Positions 54,171-63,816 of a DNA stretch of 64,000 nucleotides are shown here, piece after piece. The stretch comes from Campylobacter vicugnae (GTDB taxonomy: Bacteria > Campylobacterota > Campylobacteria > Campylobacterales > Campylobacteraceae), in the NCBI RefSeq assembly GCF_002139875.1, contig NZ_CP018793.1:124001-188000 (forward strand). The letters run 5' to 3'. Below the pieces are notes generated by a model, which saw nothing but the letters and a program-made list of their open reading frames with translations, did no database searches and was not told the origin of the DNA. Positions within the stretch are counted from its first letter, which is position 1. Every line of letters starts with the position of its first letter. Made by a program: the position numbers and the translations under genes.

Positions 54171-55393
54171 GCATTAAAAATATAATTAAAAATACATATA
54201 TAGAAACAAAAGGATATTTATATTGTTCTACTTTTATATGTTTTTTAATTAATTTGTATATGCAAAAATCAGCACAACAACGATACGCAAAGCAATTAAT
54301 TAATATATTAAATAATATGCAAAATTATTTTGCATATTATTATAAGGCAAAATATAATTTTTATTTTGCCAATTATGAAGTAAGTCTTAAAAATATTAAT
54401 ATTTTTTTGAAAAAATATCCCTATCATGTAGAAGGTGGATATCTAAAGTCGCAAATTTTATATTGCATGGGAAATAAAGAAAATTCTTGGAAAATTTTAG
54501 AAAATATTTTAGAATTTAGCACAAGATTAAAAACTTGGCTTGTGCTTAGTAAAATAGTAGAAAATGAAGATGATTTTAATAAATTTGAAAATTTATATTA
54601 TAAATATAATCAAAATACAAATAAACAAATTACGCTATATCTTATACATGCTGGAATCAAAGGCATGGCTTATAAACGGACTAAGTATTATTTAGAAAAT
54701 TTAATTTTAAATCATAAATTTAGTTCTAAAAATAAAATATCAAAAAAAGAATTAAATAGTAAAGATGCAATAAACGCTCTAAAAGATATTAAAAATTTTT
54801 TTAATAAATTAAATATTAAAATATTTTTAGTTAGTGGTACTTTTTTAGGTTGTATAAGAGAAGGAAAAATACTATCTCATGATTATGATATAGATATAGG
54901 AATTTTTAATGAGTCTATAAATTGCGATATTGCTAAAGCTATATGCAAAGAAGGTCTATTTTGCATACATGAATACAATACCCCTGGTATTATAAAAGTA
55001 AAGCATATAAATGGAATTTTAATAGATATTTTTATACATTACAAAGAAGATGATAAAGTATATCATTTGGGCGGCAAAGCTAAATGGTATAATACGCTAT
55101 TTGAGCTTAAAGAGTATGAGTTTTTAGGTGAAAAATATTTTGGTGCAAAAGATTCTAATCTATATTTAACTGAAAATTATGGAGAAGATTGGAGAATCCC
55201 AAAGACTTCTTTTGATAATGTATTAGATACGCCAAATGCTATAATAATTAATGATGATCTATATATTTTACATCTTTATAAACTATTAATGAGTAAATAT
55301 TCTATATATCACCAAGAAAAAATACTTAATGAACTTTACAAGTATGATGAAAATAATTTTATAAATAAATATAAAATTCATAAAGGATATTAG
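54167..55393 (+). CDS. LicD/fukutin-like phosphotransferase with helical N-terminus
   Basis: 408 aa. The N-terminal 170 residues are helical, TPR-like (FANYEVSLKNINIFLKKYPY). Residues about 195-330 are LicD/FKRP-like: NIKIFLVSGTFLGCIREGKI, HDYDIDIGI (acidic metal site), DIFIHYKEDD and YFGAKDSNLYLTENYGEDWR. Such proteins transfer phosphocholine, ribitol- or glycerol-phosphate from CDP carriers to glycans, fitting the tagD neighbour. The next ATG follows its TAG directly. Confidence 0.78.
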   Translation: MSIKNIIKNTYIETKGYLYCSTFICFLINLYMQKSAQQRYAKQLINILNNMQNYFAYYYKAKYNFYFANYEVSLKNINIFLKKYPYHVEGGYLKSQILYCMGNKENSWKILENILEFSTRLKTWLVLSKIVENEDDFNKFENLYYKYNQNTNKQITLYLIHAGIKGMAYKRTKYYLENLILNHKFSSKNKISKKELNSKDAINALKDIKNFFNKLNIKIFLVSGTFLGCIREGKILSHDYDIDIGIFNESINCDIAKAICKEGLFCIHEYNTPGIIKVKHINGILIDIFIHYKEDDKVYHLGGKAKWYNTLFELKEYEFLGEKYFGAKDSNLYLTENYGEDWRIPKTSFDNVLDTPNAIIINDDLYILHLYKLLMSKYSIYHQEKILNELYKYDENNFINKYKIHKGY

Positions 55394-58300
55394 ATGTTAA
55401 ACCCTCTATTTAATTACTATTTTTCTATGGGAGCTTTATATTATCATCGTAACAAAAACTATCAAAAGGCACTTGATTACTATATTAAAGCAAATTCTTA
55501 TAATAAAAATAATGCTAAATGTATTTTTAAAATCGGAATGTGTTATTTTAAAATGCAAGATTGGAATAATGCAAAAACATATATTCAAAATGCAATAGCA
55601 TTAAATCCAAATCAAAAACACTGGAAAAAACAATTAGATCAATCTCAAAACCATATAGAATCTGGCGGCATATCCCGTGGTAAGCTTTGGTGGAAGGAAG
55701 TAGAGGATTTAAAAGATGAGATTGCAACTAAAGGCGGTAATTTTGCAAGATATAAAAATCTTGCTATTGCTCTTGAGATGATGTTAAGGTTTAAAGAAGC
55801 TGCATTGGCCTATTCCCAAGCATTAAAATTATTAAAAGATTTATCTAGTATTGATGCTGAATATTATTATAAAATGGGTTATTGTTATGAAAAAGGCATG
55901 GAGAATCAAAGCGATTTAGATTTAGCAAAAGAGTTATACAAAAAAGCAATATCCATTGATGAAAAATTAGAATCAAATTTATATGGAATAGGCGTATTCC
56001 ATCAAAATAAAGGTCTATGGATAGATGCTAATAAAGCATATTTAGAATATTATAATGATAATATATCAACTAACCACGATGATAATATGCTATATAAAAT
56101 AGGAATGAGTTTTGATAGGCTTTATGATTGGGAAAATGCAGCTATATATTATGAAAAAGCATTAGAGATTAATTATCATAGGCCTTATACTCATTATAGA
56201 TTGGGTTTTGTTTATGAGAGACAAAAAGAGTATGAAAAAGCAGCTTATTATTATCAAGAAGCTGTAGCTCGCAATAGCGAACATAAACCATATTGGTATT
56301 ATAGGCTGGGGTATTGTCTTAATAAATTAGGCAAATTTGAAGAAGCAAATAAAGCATTTATAGAACAAAATATAACTTCGCAAAACCCGTATGGTGTTGA
56401 TGATAAAATATTAAAAAATAAAGCTTTTAAAGATAGAGCTATATATACTCATTATCTGGAAAATACCGCAATCATATCAAAAACTATATTGTATGAAACA
56501 TTCCATGGCAGACTCATGAGTTGTAATCCATATGCTATATTTTTACATTGTATTAATAGTGTTGATTTTAAAGACTTTACGCATATATGGGTACTTGAAA
56601 GCGCTTATGATATGAAACCTGAATTTAGAAAAATGAAGAATATAATCGTAATCAAAAGAGGAAGTCATACATATCTAAAATATCTAGCACAATCAGAGTA
56701 TTTAATTAATAATACAACTTTTCATTCATATTTTACTAGAAGAGAAGGACAAAAATATCTAAATACATGGCATGGGACACCTTGGAAATCGCTTGGCAAG
56801 CATATTAAAACCAGTTTTATGGAGCATGCTAATACTCAAAGGAATTTTTTACAAACTACTCACATAATAAACCCTAGTAAATTTGTAGAAGATGTCATAT
56901 TGAAAGATTATGATATAGATGGTACTTATAATGGCAAAACTCTTATTAGTGGCTATCCTAGAATAGACTTAACCTTAAAAAAACAATTGCAATTAAAAGA
57001 GAGATTTGGTATTAAAGAAGGGGAGAAGGTTTTATTATACGCTCCTACATTTAGAGGACATTTTGGAAGTCCAAGATTTGAGGCTCAAAGCATCATGAAA
57101 CACTTAGAAAAGTTGTGCATAATGCCCTTTAAAGTTCTCTTTAAAGGGCATCATGAAACACTTAGATATATAGAAGGGGAGAATTTAAATTTTTGCAGCG
57201 CAAATGATAGAGATATAGATACAAATGAACTTTTAAGTATTGTGGATGTATTGATTACTGATTATTCTAGTATTGCATTTGATTTTATGCTGCTTGATAG
57301 ACCTATTATATATTTTACATATGATTATGAAGAATATAAAAATGAGCGTGGATTATATTTTGATATAAACGAGATTACACAAAATCGCTGCGATACTATA
57401 GATGATGTGATAAATCTATTATCTAATAAAGAATTTTTAGATAAGAAAAATAGATATATGCACCTAAAAGATAAATTTTTTCCTTATGAAGATGGAGATG
57501 CTACTAAGCGTGTTGTCGATTTCTTTTTCTTTAATAAATATGATGATATATCATCAAATAAAACAAATGATAAGATAAATATTTTATTTTTCGAAGGACC
57601 ATTTATGCCAAATGGTATAACAAGCTCAATGAAAAATTTGATCAATAATATAGATCAAGAAAAATATAGAATATTTTTATCAATTGAACCAAATAGCATA
57701 GCTCCATATCCTGAGAGATTAGAGCAATTTAATGATATCATTGATAAGGTTCATGTTTTGCCTAAAGTAGGTGCCAAGAATCTTACATTAGAAGAATCTT
57801 ATATAGAAAGTAAATTTAACCCAAAATCAAACAAAGAACAAGAAAATATCTTACAAAATATTTATAAAAGAGAATTTAAACGCATTTACGCTGATAGTAA
57901 ATTTGATATAGTTATTAATTTTGAAGGTTACAATGTCTATTGGGCTAGATTGTTTGCATATGGTACAAAATTAAAGAAAATTATTTATATGCATAATAAT
58001 ATGCTAGGAGAATTTAATAAACGATTTCCTAGTTTAGAAATGGTATTTTACACTTATAAATATTATGATAAACTAATATCAGTATCAAAAGAGACAAAAA
58101 ATACAAATCAAATAAGTTTATCAAAAAACTACAATATAGATTTAAATAAATTTGACTATATAGAAAATGCGATAAACTATCAAGAGATTATAGAAAAAAG
58201 TAATATAGCATTGCCTGCTAGTATTGAAAATGCTTATTTTCAAAATAGATTTAAGGTATTTATAAATGTAGCTAGATTATCTATAGAAAAAGATCAAGAA

Positions 58301-58744
58301 AAATTAATTCGTGCTTTCAAAGATGTGAATACAAAATATCCAAATACCAAGTTAATAATACTAGGAGATGGACCTTTAAAAGAAAAATTAGAAAATTTAA
58401 TCAAAAGATTAAAATTAAAAAAATCTGTATTTTTACTTGGTAGAATATCAAATCCATACCCTTATTTAAAAAAAGCAGATTGCTTTGTAATGAGTTCAAA
58501 TCATGAAGGGCAAGGTTTGGCTATGATAGAAGCTTTAATTCTAAAAAAACCAGTTATTAGTACTAATTTTTCTTGTGCTTATGATGTATTAGATAGTGGT
58601 AAATATGGATTAATTGTAAATAACAATATAAATTGTTTAGCAGAAGCTATGAAAAAATTTATATCTCAAGGATTAAAATTTAATACATTTAAGTACAAAG
58701 AATATAGTGAAAAAGCAATACTCGATTTTTATAATATTATTTAG
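55394..58744 (+). CDS. TPR + TagF-like glycerophosphotransferase + GT4 fusion protein
   Basis: 1116 aa in three parts. Residues 1-320 are TPR repeats (KNYQKALDYYIKANSYNKNN; YEKAAYYYQEAVARN). About 340-715 is a TagB/TagF-type domain (YLNTWHGTPWKSLGKHIK, LYAPTFRGHF, VLFKGHHE, DVLITDYSSIAFDFMLLDRP). About 730-1116 is a GT4 (FINVARLSIEKDQEKLIRAF, LIILGDGPLKEKLENLI, SSNHEGQGLAMIEAL). Residues after SSNHEGQ lie beyond a 289-bp sequence that recurs inverted at 58992-59280, followed there by an alternative GT4 ending, so the last 77 residues may be exchangeable. Coupled to the LicD-like gene. Confidence 0.85.
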   Translation: MLNPLFNYYFSMGALYYHRNKNYQKALDYYIKANSYNKNNAKCIFKIGMCYFKMQDWNNAKTYIQNAIALNPNQKHWKKQLDQSQNHIESGGISRGKLWWKEVEDLKDEIATKGGNFARYKNLAIALEMMLRFKEAALAYSQALKLLKDLSSIDAEYYYKMGYCYEKGMENQSDLDLAKELYKKAISIDEKLESNLYGIGVFHQNKGLWIDANKAYLEYYNDNISTNHDDNMLYKIGMSFDRLYDWENAAIYYEKALEINYHRPYTHYRLGFVYERQKEYEKAAYYYQEAVARNSEHKPYWYYRLGYCLNKLGKFEEANKAFIEQNITSQNPYGVDDKILKNKAFKDRAIYTHYLENTAIISKTILYETFHGRLMSCNPYAIFLHCINSVDFKDFTHIWVLESAYDMKPEFRKMKNIIVIKRGSHTYLKYLAQSEYLINNTTFHSYFTRREGQKYLNTWHGTPWKSLGKHIKTSFMEHANTQRNFLQTTHIINPSKFVEDVILKDYDIDGTYNGKTLISGYPRIDLTLKKQLQLKERFGIKEGEKVLLYAPTFRGHFGSPRFEAQSIMKHLEKLCIMPFKVLFKGHHETLRYIEGENLNFCSANDRDIDTNELLSIVDVLITDYSSIAFDFMLLDRPIIYFTYDYEEYKNERGLYFDINEITQNRCDTIDDVINLLSNKEFLDKKNRYMHLKDKFFPYEDGDATKRVVDFFFFNKYDDISSNKTNDKINILFFEGPFMPNGITSSMKNLINNIDQEKYRIFLSIEPNSIAPYPERLEQFNDIIDKVHVLPKVGAKNLTLEESYIESKFNPKSNKEQENILQNIYKREFKRIYADSKFDIVINFEGYNVYWARLFAYGTKLKKIIYMHNNMLGEFNKRFPSLEMVFYTYKYYDKLISVSKETKNTNQISLSKNYNIDLNKFDYIENAINYQEIIEKSNIALPASIENAYFQNRFKVFINVARLSIEKDQEKLIRAFKDVNTKYPNTKLIILGDGPLKEKLENLIKRLKLKKSVFLLGRISNPYPYLKKADCFVMSSNHEGQGLAMIEALILKKPVISTNFSCAYDVLDSGKYGLIVNNNINCLAEAMKKFISQGLKFNTFKYKEYSEKAILDFYNII
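58224..58512 (+). repeat. 289-bp inverted repeat, left copy (GT4 C-terminus switch)
   Basis: Codes for the GT4 core from about ENAYFQNRFKVF to SSNHEGQ. I find no mismatch with the reverse complement of 58992-59280. Confidence 0.93.
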
Positions 58745-58991
58745 TAGAGATGACTACACATCTCTACATTCTTGATAAAATTTATTCATTAAATTAGTAT
58801 TGTATATAAATGGATTAAAGTTGTTGCATAATTTTTTTCCATTTATATAGTCTATCATGGCATTTTTCAACCCTTCTATGGTGTTATCTACTAATATTCC
58901 ACCATTTTTCTCTAAGACGCTTCTATTGCCTGCGATATCAGTAGCAATAATATATTTATCTAAAACCAATGACTCTAATAAAGTTACAGGC
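58513..58991. other. Putative invertible 479-bp segment holding two alternative GT4 C-termini tail to tail
   Basis: Left part (plus) encodes the ending GLAMIEALILKKPVIST...; right part (minus) encodes PVTLLESLVLDKYIIAT... . Both continue in frame from the same repeat. Inversion would exchange them in the expressed gene. Confidence 0.75.
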
Positions 58992-59280
58992 TGCCCTTCA
59001 TGATTTGAACTCATTACAAAGCAATCTGCTTTTTTTAAATAAGGGTATGGATTTGATATTCTACCAAGTAAAAATACAGATTTTTTTAATTTTAATCTTT
59101 TGATTAAATTTTCTAATTTTTCTTTTAAAGGTCCATCTCCTAGTATTATTAACTTGGTATTTGGATATTTTGTATTCACATCTTTGAAAGCACGAATTAA
59201 TTTTTCTTGATCTTTTTCTATAGATAATCTAGCTACATTTATAAATACCTTAAATCTATTTTGAAAATAAGCATTTTCAA
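58754..59280 (-). pseudogene. Silent GT4 C-terminal cassette
   Basis: Minus-strand frame covering the 289-bp repeat, then an alternative C-terminus (PVTLLESLVLDKYIIATDIA, GNRSVLEKNGGILVDN, ending YQECRDV). It has the GT4 E-x7-E region in another version (EGQPVTLLES). No GT4 N-terminus, start site or promoter precedes it; it makes sense only as a donor for the gene at 55394. Confidence 0.85.
58992..59280 (-). repeat. 289-bp inverted repeat, right copy
   Basis: Partner of 58224-58512. It ends 45 bases before the start of the 59326 gene, next to that gene's TATATAAT-type promoter region. Confidence 0.93.
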
Positions 59281-59325
59281 AATAATATTTATATATAATA
59301 TATAATCAATATTTAGGAGTGCGAT

Positions 59326-61569
59326 ATGACTTGGGGACAAACCGAACCAAATATAGTATGGAAAGATGAAGATTTAATAGAAATAGCTCACGATAAAAAT
59401 GCTTTTCAAAGTTCAATTTCTAAATGGTCATTAAAAGATGATGCAAAGCGAGCTATTAAATCAGATCTTAAAGTAGATGATTATGCTTTTCATACAGGAA
59501 TAGAAAATAATCCTTGGTGGATAGTAGATTTAGAGAATACTTACGATATTGAATATATTAAAATAATTAATAGAAAAAATTATCAAGATAGACTAAAATC
59601 AATTAAAGTAGAATTTTCAATAGATAAAAATTTATGGTTTGCAATAGATAGAAGTTTATATGATTTTAGGGGGGGGTATGATACTATAATTATTCCTTTG
59701 CACTCCTATATCCAAGCAAGATATATAAAAATTTCCTTAGAATCTAAAAATTATTTACATTTTAAAAAAATAGAAATATTTAAAAGAAAATATCCTGCCT
59801 TAATTGTAGCAACTAGGTTTGATGGTAGTGGCGGTAGGTTAATGGCTATGCTAAATGCAATGTATATTGCAAAAAAAACAGGAGCAAAATTTGGTTTTAT
59901 ATGGGATGAAAGAGAGTTGCACGATAAAAATGATGTATTTGTAGATAATCAAGATAATATATTTGATAGTAAATATTTAAAAGAATACTCTTATACAAAT
60001 AGTATTAAAGTAGATTATTGTGATAATCGTATAAATTATATTGGTGATTATAGTAATTTTTTAAAAAATTCCCCTTGGCGTTTTGGTTGGAAAATAGCTG
60101 ATAATAAATGGCTAAATAATTTAATATTTACAGATTTTAATTTAGAAGACTATAGAATAGAATGTCAAAAATTTTGGGAAAATATCGGATGGAATGCCGA
60201 TATTAAATCTATTATAAGTCAAGCAATAATAAAATCAGAAGAATTAGGTTCATATGTAGCACTACATTTAAGAAATGGAGATGTTGTATCACATGCCTTA
60301 AAAGGTGTTTTATTTACAGAAGGAGTTAGGAATAGATTATTTCCAATTGAAATTGCTATTGGAATAGTAGAAAAATTTTTAAATAATCAACAAAAAGTTG
60401 TGTTATTTTCTCCGGATCAATCAGCTAAAATAGTGCGTGATAAATTTGATAGTATAAAACAAAAAAATATTATTTTGGCTCAAGATTTAATGATAAATCC
60501 AACATATAATCAACAACTATTTTTTGATTTAGTATTAATGGCTAAATCAAAGGAAATTATATCCCCATCTTTTTCCACTTATGCTTTATGCGCAGGTTTA
60601 ATTTATGGCAGTAAATTATCAACAATTGACGAAACAATTACTAGACAAGAGCAGTTGTATCTATTAAATAAATATCAAAATTATTACACAACGCCAGAAT
60701 TAAAAAGCGCTAGTTATTTTTATTGGTATAAACTTCTAGAAAAAGAAAATAATGTAGATGAATTAATTAAAATTTGCGAATTAGGATTTATTGAAGATAA
60801 TAATTTTGTCTTTATGGTTCGCAAATTTGAATTACTATTAAATAATCAAAAATTTAAAGAATGTGATGAAGCAATAAAAAAATTATCTTCCAAAGATAAA
60901 ATAAATGTTATATCTGGATTTTTCCCAAAAAATATATATAATATTAGTTATAAAACTAGTATAGATATTTTTATCACAACCGCCTCTATTAAATATCCAT
61001 ATATAAGCTACATTGCATCAAAAATATCTGTATTCCAAAAAGATTTAAACAATGCACTTAAATTTATAAATTACTCTTTAAATACAATACCTGATAACGA
61101 AGAGTTTATAGCTTTTAAAAATGAGATCAAAACTTTAATAAACAAAGCCAATCCTCAACAAGTGCAAATAAATATCAAAGATCCAAATAAACAAGAACGC
61201 AATTTAGAAGAATTTACTTTACAATATGGCACCGCCAAATCCCGTATCCACAACCAACTAAGCTATAAGCTTGGCAAAGCTATGATAGAAAATTCTAAAA
61301 GCATATGGGGATATATAAGAATGCCTTATATATTAAGCTATATAAAAGATATGCATAAAAAAGAACAAATAGCCTATAATGAAAAAATTAAAGCTAATCC
61401 AAGCTTAAAGCTCCCACCACTAGAGTCATATCCAGATTATAAAGAAGCCCTAAAAGAAAAAGAGTGCCTAACATACAAACTTGGAGAAGCTATGATAGAA
61501 GCTAGTAAAAATTGGTATAAAGGTGGATATATAAAGTTATTGTTAGATATAAAAAAGATGAAAGGGTAG
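59326..61569 (+). CDS. Phase-variable discoidin-domain / fucosyltransferase-like capsule protein, copy 1
   Basis: 747 aa. Residues about 15-155 look like an F5/8 type C (discoidin) carbohydrate-binding domain (NNPWWIVDLENTYDIEYIKI, ARYIKISLES). About 160-440 resemble GT11/O-fucosyltransferase-like enzymes (TRFDGSGGRLMAMLNAMYIA; YVALHLRNGDVVSH). Helical repeats and the shared C-terminal YKLGKAMIENSK module follow. A G8 tract at about residue 116 (RGGY) is in frame; seven or nine Gs stop within a few codons, a classical on/off switch set to on. AGGAG precedes the ATG. Acceptor and donor unknown. Confidence 0.7.
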   Translation: MTWGQTEPNIVWKDEDLIEIAHDKNAFQSSISKWSLKDDAKRAIKSDLKVDDYAFHTGIENNPWWIVDLENTYDIEYIKIINRKNYQDRLKSIKVEFSIDKNLWFAIDRSLYDFRGGYDTIIIPLHSYIQARYIKISLESKNYLHFKKIEIFKRKYPALIVATRFDGSGGRLMAMLNAMYIAKKTGAKFGFIWDERELHDKNDVFVDNQDNIFDSKYLKEYSYTNSIKVDYCDNRINYIGDYSNFLKNSPWRFGWKIADNKWLNNLIFTDFNLEDYRIECQKFWENIGWNADIKSIISQAIIKSEELGSYVALHLRNGDVVSHALKGVLFTEGVRNRLFPIEIAIGIVEKFLNNQQKVVLFSPDQSAKIVRDKFDSIKQKNIILAQDLMINPTYNQQLFFDLVLMAKSKEIISPSFSTYALCAGLIYGSKLSTIDETITRQEQLYLLNKYQNYYTTPELKSASYFYWYKLLEKENNVDELIKICELGFIEDNNFVFMVRKFELLLNNQKFKECDEAIKKLSSKDKINVISGFFPKNIYNISYKTSIDIFITTASIKYPYISYIASKISVFQKDLNNALKFINYSLNTIPDNEEFIAFKNEIKTLINKANPQQVQINIKDPNKQERNLEEFTLQYGTAKSRIHNQLSYKLGKAMIENSKSIWGYIRMPYILSYIKDMHKKEQIAYNEKIKANPSLKLPPLESYPDYKEALKEKECLTYKLGEAMIEASKNWYKGGYIKLLLDIKKMKG
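59669..59676 (+). repeat. G8 tract early in the 59326 gene (on state)
   Basis: Nine Gs give TGA and seven give TAA within about 15 nt. Truncation would remove the catalytic domain. Confidence 0.9.
60970..61569 (+). repeat. 600-bp direct repeat B (C-terminal region)
   Basis: Matches 63214-63813 (offset 2244 bp) with a handful of scattered mismatches (for example ACCGCC/ACTGCC, GCCCTA/GCCTTA). Contains the 310-bp module also found inverted at 46757-47066. Confidence 0.93.
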
Positions 61570-61659
61570 ATAGATAAAAATATATGTATTTATACTACTT
61601 TTATAGATATTATGATATCATAGGTAATAATGTTTTATATCAATTAATGGAGAGTGCTA

Positions 61660-63813
61660 GTGTTTTTTTCAAAAAATAGAGATATTGTATGGAAAACAAC
61701 AGATTTAATAGAAGTAGAATATACTACCAGCAATGATGATGTAGCCAACGGATGGCTGATTTATAATTTTAAACACGATATTTCTTTAGAGATTATCCAA
61801 ATTTATTTTAAAAATTTTATAGATAATAATGATATAAAAAAAGGGGGGGGGGTAATTGAATATTTTCAAAATAATAAATGGATAGCATTAGATAAAATTG
61901 CAACTATAGGCGATAATGAAAACGAATTAATTTATTTATTAAAATCGGAATTAACTACAAATCTTCTTAGAATAAATCATTTATATCCAATAGATCAAAT
62001 AAAATTTTACAAAAGAAAATTTGATGGACTCTTAATAGCTGGAAGAATGGACGCTTTTGGCTCTAGAATGACAGCATTTATTACGGCTATGTATTTATCA
62101 AAAAAAATTGGTTTTAAATTTGGATATACATGGGAAAAATTAGATTCTCCTGGTGGAACTTTTATGGATGATGATGAAGAGCTTTTTGAGAAAGAATTTA
62201 TAAATGAATGTTCATATAAAAGTAAACTTTCAAAAGGTGATACCAATACATTATGTTTTAATACTATTTCTGAACTTAAAAATAAGCCGTATAAAAAATA
62301 TTGGGGTTCATATGTTATGAACTATTATGTTGCCAATAATAGTCATATTAAAGACCTTGATGAAAAGGATTACTTGGCTAATTTTGGACCTATATTAAGA
62401 AGCATACCTTTTAAAGAAAAATATAAAGAAGCAATAGAACAAAGCGATTTAATATCTGCTAAACTAGGCGAATTTGTAGCTATTCATATGAGAGGCGGAG
62501 ATAGCATTTATGATAAAAATTACAGAAGAGCTATATTTTCACCAGTTATAATGAAATATGTTTTTCCAGCAGAAGTTGTAGTGTATGCCATTAAGCATTT
62601 TATCGAAAAAGAAAATAAAAAAGTAATTTTATTTGGTGCTGATATTAAGGCTAATATTGCTATTAAAGAATATTTAAAAGATTATGCAATAAAAAACCAA
62701 TTACTTATTGCATCAGAACTGCATCAAAACTATAATACAATGCAAGCTACTATATTTGAACTTATTTTGATGTCTAATGCCAATATGATTTTAGCTAATC
62801 ATTCTACATATTCAAAATTTGCCGCAGCACTTGGTAATGTTGAATTAAAAAATTTTAATCAATATTTTACCAATAAAGAGATATACGACTCTATTATGTA
62901 TTATCTTGATAGATTTGATACTCATAATATTCAAAAATCTGCAAGTTGTGCATATGCACTTGATTTAGCATATAAGAAATTAAACATTAATACTGCTATT
63001 AAAATAGATATTGCAAACCGTGGATTAGAATTTGATTTTAATAATTCTATTTTTAGAGTTATGCTAACTTATATTTTAATTAGCGATAAACAGTATCAAA
63101 GAGCTGATGAATATTTAAAAAATATATTATTAGAACGCAAAGAAGAATTTCTAGAAGCATTGCTTAGAGTATTGTGGGGTCAGCATATTGTGTTTGCTCC
63201 ACAATTTTTATCATTTATCACAACTGCCTCTATTAAATATCCATATATAAGCTACATTGCATCAAAAATATCTGTATTCCAAAAAGATTTAAACAATGCA
63301 CTTAAATTTATAAATTACTCTTTAAATACAATACCTGATAACGAAGAGTTTATAGCTTTTAAAAATGAGATCAAAACTTTAATAAACAAAGCCAATCCTC
63401 AACAAGTGCAAATAAATATCAAAGATCCAAATAAACAAGAACGCAATTTAGAAGAATTTACTTTACAATATGGCACCGCCAAATCCCGTATCCACAACCA
63501 ACTAAGCTATAAGCTTGGCAAAGCTATGATAGAAAATTCTAAAAGCATATGGGGATATATAAGAATGCCTTATATATTAAGCTATATAAAAGATATGCAT
63601 AAAAAAGAACAAATAGCCTATAATGAAAAAATTAAAGCTAATCCAAGCTTAAAGCTCCCACCACTAGAGTCATATCCAGATTATAAAGAAGCCTTAAAAG
63701 AAAAAGAGTGTCTAACATACAAACTTGGAGAGGCTATGATAGAAGCTAGTAAAAATTGGTATAAAGGTGGATATATAAAGTTATTGTTAGATATAAAAAA
63801 GATGAAAGGGTAG
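61660..63813 (+). CDS. Phase-variable discoidin-domain / fucosyltransferase-like capsule protein, copy 2
   Basis: 717 aa from the GTG at 61660, which has GGAGA six bases upstream; the in-frame GTG at 61654 is too close to that site. Same layout as 59326: N-terminal binding-type domain (DVANGWLIYNFKHDISLEII), catalytic-like region (AGRMDAFGSRMTAFITAMYL; FVAIHMRGGDSIYDKNYRRA), helical repeats and a C-terminal 200 residues nearly identical to copy 1. A G10 tract (KKGGGV, about residue 64) is in frame; G9 gives TAA and G11 gives TGA immediately. N-terminal two thirds are well diverged from copy 1. Confidence 0.7.
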   Translation: MFFSKNRDIVWKTTDLIEVEYTTSNDDVANGWLIYNFKHDISLEIIQIYFKNFIDNNDIKKGGGVIEYFQNNKWIALDKIATIGDNENELIYLLKSELTTNLLRINHLYPIDQIKFYKRKFDGLLIAGRMDAFGSRMTAFITAMYLSKKIGFKFGYTWEKLDSPGGTFMDDDEELFEKEFINECSYKSKLSKGDTNTLCFNTISELKNKPYKKYWGSYVMNYYVANNSHIKDLDEKDYLANFGPILRSIPFKEKYKEAIEQSDLISAKLGEFVAIHMRGGDSIYDKNYRRAIFSPVIMKYVFPAEVVVYAIKHFIEKENKKVILFGADIKANIAIKEYLKDYAIKNQLLIASELHQNYNTMQATIFELILMSNANMILANHSTYSKFAAALGNVELKNFNQYFTNKEIYDSIMYYLDRFDTHNIQKSASCAYALDLAYKKLNINTAIKIDIANRGLEFDFNNSIFRVMLTYILISDKQYQRADEYLKNILLERKEEFLEALLRVLWGQHIVFAPQFLSFITTASIKYPYISYIASKISVFQKDLNNALKFINYSLNTIPDNEEFIAFKNEIKTLINKANPQQVQINIKDPNKQERNLEEFTLQYGTAKSRIHNQLSYKLGKAMIENSKSIWGYIRMPYILSYIKDMHKKEQIAYNEKIKANPSLKLPPLESYPDYKEALKEKECLTYKLGEAMIEASKNWYKGGYIKLLLDIKKMKG
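61843..61852 (+). repeat. G10 tract early in the 61660 gene (on state)
   Basis: Longest G run in the window, preceded by A7. One G fewer creates TAA directly after the tract. Confidence 0.92.
63214..63813 (+). repeat. 600-bp direct repeat C
   Basis: Partner of 60970-61569. Recombination between B and C would fuse the two transferase genes into one and delete 2.2 kb. Confidence 0.93.
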
Positions 63814-63816
63814 ATA

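Noticed and set aside
44144-59280. The serine recombinase acting on the 67-bp and 289-bp inverted repeats as well
   Set aside because: I could not see the 18-bp site GGGACGATTAATTATAAT in those repeats; homologous recombination is the more likely route there.
60970-63813. The 600-bp repeats as an assembly artefact
   Set aside because: The copies have scattered base differences and join to clearly different upstream sequences, so both are probably real; misassembly cannot be fully excluded without reads.
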